This document shows positions 1-4,232 of a stretch of DNA of 6,522 bases, in pieces; position 1 is the stretch's first letter, and every line of letters begins with the position of its first letter. The position numbers and the translations under genes are program-made. This stretch comes from Gammaproteobacteria bacterium GWE2_37_16 (GTDB taxonomy: Bacteria > Pseudomonadota > Gammaproteobacteria > UBA9339). The stretch is from contig MGXG01000079.1 of assembly GCA_001801285.1 (NCBI GenBank), positions 1 to 6,522 on the forward strand, written 5' to 3'. The notes under the pieces were generated by a model. That model was not told the origin of the DNA and ran no database searches. It worked only from the letters and a program-made list of their open reading frames with translations.

Positions 1-196
1 TGTTGGACGCATTGCCGCACATTTTCTCTTAAATACTGATGAATCTATGGCTAAGTTACGTGGTCAAAAATATATTTATGGTCAACACAACACCCCTCTT
101 TTGATAACCTACCATCCAGCGTATTTATTACGCTCTCCACGCGAGAAGAGTAAGTCTTATCAAGACCTTTTATTTATTCAACGTAATTTATTGTAA
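1..196 (+). CDS. Uracil-DNA glycosylase, family 4/phage-polymerase-associated type, C-terminal fragment
   Basis: This is the 3' end of a gene that begins before the window. The reading frame starts at base 2 and ends at TAA 194-196, giving about 64 residues. The fragment opens with VGRIAAHFLL and contains MAKLRGQ followed by TYHPAYLLRSP. The HPAYLLR stretch matches the second catalytic/DNA-intercalating motif of family 4 (and related) uracil-DNA glycosylases. These enzymes remove uracil from DNA to begin base excision repair, and many carry an N-terminal [4Fe-4S] cluster. The cluster cysteines and the first motif (GEAPG type) would lie upstream and cannot be checked. The C-terminus looks normal for the family, ending shortly after a KSKSYQDLLFI segment. 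The gene is followed by the promoter of the next gene, so the two are probably not one operon. Family assignment rests on remembered motifs and no search was run. Confidence 0.85.
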   Translation, partial: VGRIAAHFLLNTDESMAKLRGQKYIYGQHNTPLLITYHPAYLLRSPREKSKSYQDLLFIQRNLL

Positions 197-207
197 TTAT
201 CCCAAAT

Positions 208-236
208 TTGACCAATGCCAATCCTAGCACTAGAAT
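208..236 (+). promoter_or_regulatory. Sigma70-type promoter for the Gfo/Idh/MocA gene
   Basis: A -35 box TTGACC (208-213) is separated by exactly 17 bp from a -10 box TAGAAT (231-236). Each box matches the consensus at five of six positions. It lies in the gap after the uracil-DNA glycosylase stop codon and faces the oxidoreductase gene. The predicted transcription start is about 242-244, leaving a leader of about 55 nt. The first bases of that leader are the REP hairpin at 243-265. The prediction comes from sequence alone. Confidence 0.65.
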
Positions 237-242
237 ACGCCA

Positions 243-265
243 GTAGTTGCAAGCTTTCGCTTGCG
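243..265 (+). repeat. Solitary REP-like hairpin element (copy 1)
   Basis: A 23-nt element starts with GTAG and folds into a hairpin. The arm is TGCAAGC, the loop TTTC and the other arm GCTTGCG, giving six Watson-Crick pairs plus one T.G pair. It matches the left arm of the pair at 1394-1482 at 20 of 23 positions. A 5' GTAG tetranucleotide before an imperfect palindrome is the known signature of REP sequences mobilised by RAYT (REP-associated tyrosine) transposases. Unlike the other copies in this window it has no inverted partner nearby. It sits at the predicted 5' end of the oxidoreductase transcript. Confidence 0.75.
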
Positions 266-298
266 ATATTGAATTAAAACAGATAAACATTATAAATT

Positions 299-1261
299 AT
301 GAAAAAATCCATCAAATGTGCAGTCGTCGGAGTCGGTTATTTAGGGAAATTTCACGCTGATAAATATGCAGTTTTGCCAAATGCGGAATTGGTTGCGGTT
401 TGTGATAGCGATGAGGAACGCAGTAAAGAAATAGCAACAAAATACAACATCTCAGCCCTAAGCGATTATCGAGACTTAGTCGGCAAAGTTGATGCCGTCA
501 GTATCGCCGCCATAACATCAGCACATTATGAAATCGCCAAATTTTTCCTTGAAAACAAAATTCATGTTTTAATTGAAAAACCTATTACAACTTCAGTAGA
601 AACAGCCGAAGAATTACAAAAAATCGCTAAAAAAAATAAGTTAGTTATACAAGTTGGTCAATTAGAACGTTTTAACCCAGCTTTTACCGCCCTCAAAAAG
701 CATTTAAACAAACCTATTTTTATTGAAGCTGTGCGTTTGGCACCCTTCAAACTGCGCTGCACCGATGTTAGCGTAATTTTAGATTCAATGATTCACGATA
801 TTGATTTGATTCTAAATATTATTGCCGCGCCAATCGAAAATATCTACGCTTATGGAGCACCTGTTTTATCTGATAAAATTGATATGGCAACTGCTAACAT
901 TGAATTTGCTAATGGTTGTATAGCTAATATCAAAGCCAGCCGCGTCAGCATGCAAACCAAACGTAAAATCCAAGTTTTTCAATCCGATTCTTGCCTAACT
1001 TGCGATTTAAACGATAAAAGCATAACAGTTTACGGTAAAGGACAAAGTAAAATCAAACCCTACATGCCAGAAATCACCTCAGAAAAAATCTCTTTGGAAA
1101 CTAATGATGCTTTGTATACGGAAATTGAAGCTTTTGTTAATTCAATTATCAAAAATACGCCACCACCAGTAACTGCGGTCGAAGCAACCAAAGCTTTACA
1201 GGTTGCTCTGGAAATAGAAGAAATTGCCACCAAGCACTTACTAAAACTTGAAGCTAATTAA
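299..1261 (+). CDS. Gfo/Idh/MocA family NAD(P)-dependent oxidoreductase
   Basis: This is a complete 320-residue protein of usual family length. The N-terminal Rossmann fold (about residues 4-120) has the dinucleotide-binding motif GVGYLG at 11-16. The family EKP motif, with the conserved lysine, is at 93-95 within LIEKP. The C-terminal alpha/beta domain (about 121-310) carries GQLERFNPA near 120 and the DSMIHDIDL segment at 162-170, where H166 and D167 fit the usual catalytic/substrate-binding position. The family oxidises or reduces sugars and nucleotide sugars with NAD(P). From memory, close-looking proteins occur beside lpxI/lpxB in proteobacteria, and GnnA, a UDP-GlcNAc 3-dehydrogenase of lipid A modification, is a relative. 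No aminotransferase (GnnB) or lpx gene is visible here, so the substrate is not assigned. The ATG start sits just before the first Rossmann strand as expected, but no Shine-Dalgarno sequence precedes it. The 3' end faces trpS. Confidence 0.9.
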   Translation: MKKSIKCAVVGVGYLGKFHADKYAVLPNAELVAVCDSDEERSKEIATKYNISALSDYRDLVGKVDAVSIAAITSAHYEIAKFFLENKIHVLIEKPITTSVETAEELQKIAKKNKLVIQVGQLERFNPAFTALKKHLNKPIFIEAVRLAPFKLRCTDVSVILDSMIHDIDLILNIIAAPIENIYAYGAPVLSDKIDMATANIEFANGCIANIKASRVSMQTKRKIQVFQSDSCLTCDLNDKSITVYGKGQSKIKPYMPEITSEKISLETNDALYTEIEAFVNSIIKNTPPPVTAVEATKALQVALEIEEIATKHLLKLEAN

Positions 1262-1379
1262 ATTATTGGTGATTAATCTTCCCACATATGCAAAAACAAT
1301 TGCTATATAAATCAATTAGTTAATTAGTTGCTCTCAGGACGCATAACTTCTAAAAACCATGGTAAATCACAAGAATAAC

Positions 1380-1390
1380 GTAGTCGCAAG
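1380..1390 (+). repeat. Truncated REP head
   Basis: These 11 bases, GTAGTCGCAAG, match the first 11 positions of the complete REP that starts 14 nt downstream at 1394, with one difference. The rest of the hairpin is missing. It looks like a broken or partially duplicated REP directly next to an intact one. At this length a coincidence cannot be excluded, but the position and the GTAG start make it unlikely. Confidence 0.5.
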
Positions 1391-1393
1391 TCC

Positions 1394-1482
1394 GTAGCCG
1401 CAAGCTTTAGCTTGCGTCTTCATTATTGCGTACGTATATAATTCAACTCGTATTTTAGCGCAGGCTAAAGACCTGCAGCTAC
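1394..1482. repeat. Inverted REP pair (BIME-like element A)
   Basis: The left arm (1394-1416, +) is GTAG, then CCGCAAGC, TTTA, GCTTGCG, a hairpin with a perfect 7-bp stem. The right arm (1459-1482) is the same family on the minus strand: it ends in CTAC and carries one extra base. The arms match at 20 of 23 positions. The spacer is 42 nt and has a palindrome (TACGTA) near its centre. The element fills the gap between the convergent oxidoreductase and trpS genes, where a large stem-loop could stop or buffer transcripts from both sides; that role is inference. No U-tract follows, so it is not called an intrinsic terminator. Confidence 0.75.
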
Positions 1483-1519
1483 GTAATCATAATAATAATA
1501 CCAAAAACTTTTAGAGATA

Positions 1520-2527
1520 TTACAAAGAGGCAAAATAATCAATCCTCATCACTTTCTTGACTTTGCGCATGGTTGCCACTGCAACTTCACGTGCTGCTTT
1601 TGTACCATCTTCTAAAATAGCTAAAACCGCCTCTTTATCATTAGCATACATTTCACGCTGCGTACGAATAGGTTGTAAAACCGCCTGCAAAAGATCATTG
1701 AGTCTCCTTTTAATCGTTACATCACCTAATCCACCACGCCGATAATGCGCTTTCAACTCTTCCAATTCTTCTTTATTTGGATCAAAAATATCCAAATAAG
1801 TAAAAACCACATTACCCTCCACCGTTCCAGGATCACTGATGCGTAAATGATTCGGATCGGTAAACATATTCATGATTTTTTTTGTCACTACATCCGCAGC
1901 ATCGCCAAGATAAATCGCATTACCCAATGATTTGCTCATTTTGGCTTTACCATCAACACCAGGCAAGCGCCCCCCCTCTTTAGGCACCAAAGCTTGCGGC
2001 TCAATAAAAATTTCGCCGTAAAGCAGATTGAATTTACGCACAATTTCCACCGTCTGCTCAATCATCGGCAATTGATCGTGCCCTACCGGAACCAAATTAG
2101 CGTTAAAAATTGTAATGTCCGCCGCCTGACTAACTGGGTACATCAAAAATCCTGCCGGAATATTGCGAGCAAAATCTTTATTTTTGATTTCGTCTTTGAC
2201 TGTCGGATTGCGCTCCAGACGTGCGATAGTCACTAAATTGAGATAAAACATCGTCAATTCAGCTATTTCTGGCAACATCGATTGAATAAAAAAAGTCGAT
2301 ATTTTAGGATCAATACCAACAGCAAGATAATCCAGCGCCACTTCCAGTATATTTTGGCGAATTTTTTCCGGGTTTTCCGCATTGTCAGTCAAAGCCTGCA
2401 CATCAGCTATCATAACAAATTGCTGGTACTCATTTTGCAATGCAACGCGATTGCGTAACGAACCAATATAATGCCCCAAATGCAATGGACCCGTTGGTCT
2501 ATCACCGGTAAGAATGATTTTTTTCAT
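1520..2527 (-). CDS. trpS: Tryptophanyl-tRNA synthetase
   Basis: This class I aminoacyl-tRNA synthetase charges tRNA-Trp with tryptophan using ATP in the cytoplasm. The protein has 335 residues, the normal bacterial length. The HIGH-type motif is HLGH at 16-19 within the GDRPTGPLHLGH start, and the KMSKS signature is at 196-200. Between them lie the TrpS-typical LARLERNPT-like segment (near 101-109) and VGHDQ (148-152), part of the substrate-binding pocket. The GDRPTG start and the RRGGLGD segment resemble the TrpS branch best known from Firmicutes rather than E. coli, judged by memory only. The ATG start leaves only a few residues before the first strand, as in relatives. No Shine-Dalgarno sequence is seen upstream. 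birA lies upstream on the same strand but 327 nt away, so trpS probably has its own promoter. Its 3' end faces the oxidoreductase gene. Confidence 0.97.
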   Translation of the reverse strand: MKKIILTGDRPTGPLHLGHYIGSLRNRVALQNEYQQFVMIADVQALTDNAENPEKIRQNILEVALDYLAVGIDPKISTFFIQSMLPEIAELTMFYLNLVTIARLERNPTVKDEIKNKDFARNIPAGFLMYPVSQAADITIFNANLVPVGHDQLPMIEQTVEIVRKFNLLYGEIFIEPQALVPKEGGRLPGVDGKAKMSKSLGNAIYLGDAADVVTKKIMNMFTDPNHLRISDPGTVEGNVVFTYLDIFDPNKEELEELKAHYRRGGLGDVTIKRRLNDLLQAVLQPIRTQREMYANDKEAVLAILEDGTKAAREVAVATMRKVKKVMRIDYFASL

Positions 2528-2556
2528 ATGTGTTTGTAAAGATAAATAATTATTCA

Positions 2557-2565
2557 GCTATACCA
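2557..2565 (-). promoter_or_regulatory. Possible extended -10 promoter element for trpS
   Basis: On the minus strand the bases read TGG followed by TATAGC, a TGn-extended -10 with four of six consensus bases. No recognisable -35 lies 16-18 bp upstream, where the sequence is G-rich. Transcription would begin near 2550, giving a leader of about 23 nt before the trpS ATG. This is the best candidate I found for trpS but remains weak. Confidence 0.3.
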
Positions 2566-2598
2566 AAATTGAGAACCCCTCACCCCACCCAATTCACA

Positions 2599-2620
2599 AT
2601 GTCGCAAACATGTCGCAAAT
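2599..2620. repeat. Tandem 11-bp direct repeat upstream of trpS
   Basis: Two adjacent copies of ATGTCGCAAAY (2599-2609 and 2610-2620) differ only at the last base. The period is about one helical turn, so both copies would face the same side of the DNA. They lie 72-93 bp upstream of the trpS start codon. They could form a two-site operator or be a simple slippage duplication. No known regulator motif was recognised. Confidence 0.65.
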
Positions 2621-2854
2621 ATTTTTCCTACTGCTCTAGAGGAAGCTCTGTCCCTTCGATATGCATAGAAAATATGGGTTTGAATTTAAAGTTCACTAGT
2701 CACCCCTATTTAAACACTCTAACAAATTCATGATCTGAGCATTCCTCAACCGATTATTGTGAATTGTAAATTTTTAATAATCAAATAATACTCCCATATT
2801 TTTCCACCTCACAACCATCCCTATTTATCCACCTTTCAAGATTGCTTTAAGTCA

Positions 2855-3859
2855 TTAAAAATCCATTATCATGTCATTTTTTTCCAAAGACACTTCGCCC
2901 GCAACAAAAGTATGTAATTTGCCCAATTTATCTTCCAGCAAGAAATGCCCTTTTCCATCTATTCCTCGACCAATACCTGAAATCTTTTCTTGTGGAGTGA
3001 TGATAGTAACTTGTTGTCCATAAGAAACATCAAGTTCGCGCCATTTTTCAATAAATGGTTGTAAACTGCCCTTTTGAAATACTTCCATTGTGGTAAGCAA
3101 TTGGTCAATTAACAATCCAGTCAGTTTGTTTCTTTCTGGCGTAGCATTACTTATTTCTGCTACATCACAAAATGGCTGCCCAATATTTTGGCTGTGTGTT
3201 TTCGGCATATTGAGATTCAAACCAATACCAATAACGGTATTATAAGCATGGCGATTCTCACCAGAAATTTCAACTAAAATCCCGGCTAATTTATGTTGTT
3301 GCCAGAGAACATCGTTCGGCCATTTAAGTTTAATATCTTGTTTAATTCCGTAGCGTTCAAGAGATTCAATAACAGCAATCGCAACAGCAAGACTTAAGCC
3401 GCCCAATTCATTTGGTTCTTTTGAAAAACGCCACAATAACGATAATAATATATTTTTGGCATACGGTGAGAACCATTGACGCCCCAAACGCCCTCTCCCC
3501 GCTGTTTGACTTTCTGCCAAGCAAATACACTCTTTGTAATTTGGATCGTTTTTTGCCAATTCTATTAAATATGAATTAGTTGAAGGCAGTTCATCAAAAA
3601 TAATTATTTTATCCAGATATTGCTTGTGTGGAACAGTAAAGTATTGCCCAATCTTTCTTGCATCCAAAAACTCCAAATTATGAGTAATTTTATACCCCAG
3701 CTTAGTTTTTACCTCTACTTCAATCCCGAGTTTTTCTAATTGCTTAATCAGCTTCCAAACGGCGCTGCGAGTTAAATTAAGCTTTTCACCCAAATCAGAA
3801 CCAGAATGAAAGTTCTCGTCGTTTAGTAATGTTAGAAGTTGTGGAATATTTTTATGCAT
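2855..3859 (-). CDS. birA: Bifunctional biotin protein ligase / biotin operon repressor
   Basis: BirA forms biotinyl-5'-AMP from biotin and ATP and transfers biotin to a lysine of biotin carboxyl carrier proteins such as AccB. The form with a DNA-binding domain also represses biotin synthesis genes. The protein has 334 residues, close to E. coli BirA. Residues about 5-58 form a winged helix-turn-helix with the RSAVWKLIKQLEKLG recognition region and the GYKI wing. The ligase core shows STNSY at 93-97, the biotinyl-AMP loop GRGRLGR at 121-127, KWPND at 179-183 and KLAGILVE at 190-197. The C-terminal SH3-like cap (about 285-325) includes GIGRGIDGKG and ends with GEVSLE. All expected elements are present, so it is likely to have both functions, although no bio genes are visible for it to control. 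No Shine-Dalgarno sequence precedes the ATG. The upstream region contains the second REP pair. Confidence 0.96.
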   Translation of the reverse strand: MHKNIPQLLTLLNDENFHSGSDLGEKLNLTRSAVWKLIKQLEKLGIEVEVKTKLGYKITHNLEFLDARKIGQYFTVPHKQYLDKIIIFDELPSTNSYLIELAKNDPNYKECICLAESQTAGRGRLGRQWFSPYAKNILLSLLWRFSKEPNELGGLSLAVAIAVIESLERYGIKQDIKLKWPNDVLWQQHKLAGILVEISGENRHAYNTVIGIGLNLNMPKTHSQNIGQPFCDVAEISNATPERNKLTGLLIDQLLTTMEVFQKGSLQPFIEKWRELDVSYGQQVTIITPQEKISGIGRGIDGKGHFLLEDKLGKLHTFVAGEVSLEKNDMIMDF

Positions 3860-3901
3860 ATTTTAAAATAATTTTACGGATAAATCACAAAATACCTTAC
3901 T

Positions 3902-3989
3902 GTAGTCGCTGGCTTTAGCCTGCGTTTTAAATCTTGGATACATGTATGATTTTAAATAGATTATACCGCAGGCTAAAGCCAGCGACTAC
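3902..3989. repeat. Inverted REP pair (BIME-like element B) with perfect 23-bp arms
   Basis: The left arm (3902-3924) begins GTAGTCGCTGGC and continues TTTA, GCCTGCG. The right arm (3967-3989) is its exact reverse complement over 23 nt. The spacer is 42 nt, the same as in the pair at 1394-1482, and has a central palindrome ATACATGTAT. Aligned without gaps, the two spacers agree at 24 of 42 positions by hand count. Both arms share one substitution (T at arm position 9) that creates a T.T mismatch in each small hairpin, so the arms probably arose together or were homogenised. The element lies between the divergent birA gene and tRNA-Lys. Direct AAATCACAA copies flank it at 3882-3890 and 3991-3999. 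Confidence 0.85.
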
Positions 3990-4017
3990 GAAATCACAAT
4001 ATACTGCAAACAAATAG

Positions 4018-4045
4018 TTGCCATTTTAAAATAAATTGCTATTAT
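4018..4045 (+). promoter_or_regulatory. Sigma70-type promoter for tRNA-Lys
   Basis: A -35 box TTGCCA (4018-4023) and a -10 box TATTAT (4040-4045) are separated by 16 bp. Each matches consensus at five of six positions. The predicted start is near 4052, about 14 nt before the mature tRNA 5' end. The bases after the -10 include GGC, mildly resembling the GC-rich discriminators of stable RNA promoters. No terminator follows the tRNA, so this promoter probably also serves nadE. Confidence 0.6.
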
Positions 4046-4065
4046 TAGGCTCTTGTCTAGCTTGA

Positions 4066-4141
4066 GGGCCGTTAGCTCAGCTGGTAGAGCAGCGGACTTT
4101 TAATCCGTTGGTCGCGCGTTCGATCCGCGCACGGCCCACCA
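4066..4141 (+). tRNA. tRNA-Lys (anticodon UUU)
   Basis: The 76-nt sequence folds into a complete cloverleaf. The acceptor stem GGGCCGT (4066-4072) pairs perfectly with ACGGCCC (4131-4137), followed by discriminator A and an encoded CCA (4139-4141). The D arm has GCTC/GAGC. The anticodon stem (4092-4096 with 4104-4108) closes the loop CTTTTAA, placing TTT at 4099-4101, which reads lysine AAA/AAG codons. The T stem GCGCG/CGCGC (4114-4118, 4126-4130) is perfect with loop TTCGATC. nadE starts 91 nt downstream on the same strand. Confidence 0.97.
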
Positions 4142-4147
4142 CCTTTT

Positions 4148-4232
4148 GGAAATTTTAAATTTTGAATTATCAATTTTAAATGAATAAATCGCTGACGCGA
4201 TAAGTTCAGGAAATTTGGGATTTTGAATTACC
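4148..4232 (+). repeat. Imperfect 24-nt direct repeat pair between tRNA-Lys and nadE
   Basis: The units at 4148-4171 and 4209-4232 both begin GGAAATTT and share ATTTTGAATTA near their ends, matching at 20 of 24 positions with a 61-nt period. The second unit ends directly at the nadE TTG start codon, so it occupies the ribosome-binding region. Between them is a small hairpin with stem ATCGC/GCGAT (4188-4192, 4197-4201) and loop TGAC. No T-tract follows, so it is not a terminator. The AT-richness makes some similarity likely by chance, but not this much over 24 bases. Confidence 0.55.

Larger units (their letters stand above)
2528..2854. other. 327-nt gene-free region between birA and trpS
   Basis: No convincing gene is present. 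The only plus-strand reading frame (2530-2733) has an unremarkable low-complexity translation. Read towards trpS, the region holds a tandem 11-bp repeat (2599-2620), a possible weak promoter (2557-2565) and a pyrimidine-rich stretch on the plus strand around 2790-2835. A 12-base motif, CAYCCCTATTTA, occurs at 2701-2712 and 2816-2827 with one difference, which may be chance. I looked for a T-box, a trp-type leader peptide with tandem Trp codons and an intrinsic terminator after birA, and saw none. The length is unusual for a gap between two same-strand housekeeping genes in an otherwise fairly compact window. Confidence 0.6.

Noticed and set aside
1394..1482. REP pair as a bidirectional intrinsic terminator between the convergent genes
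   Set aside because: The stem is strong, but no U-tract follows on either strand, and the same element occurs upstream of genes. It is kept as a repeat only.
1486..1501. AAT/TAA trinucleotide run near the trpS 3' end
   Set aside because: It is only a few units long and is expected in AT-rich intergenic DNA.
1557..2236. Plus-strand reading frames inside trpS (1557-1745 and 1994-2236)
   Set aside because: They are opposite-strand shadows of a conserved synthetase gene and have no independent evidence.
2631..2650. GCTCT motifs at 2633 and 2645 as a terminator or operator hairpin
   Set aside because: They are direct, not inverted, short repeats and do not form a stable stem.
2530..2733. A 67-codon plus-strand reading frame in the trpS-birA gap
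   Set aside because: The translation has no recognisable domain or sensible composition, it has no ribosome-binding site, and it overlaps the region expected to hold the trpS promoter.
3902..3989. CRISPR-like array from repeated palindromic units
   Set aside because: The copies are inverted pairs, not regularly spaced direct repeats. There are no serial spacers and no cas genes.
4066..4232. tRNA-Lys as an integration site for a mobile island
   Set aside because: The tRNA 3' end is not duplicated elsewhere in the window, no integrase is present, and the downstream 24-nt repeats are unrelated to the tRNA sequence.
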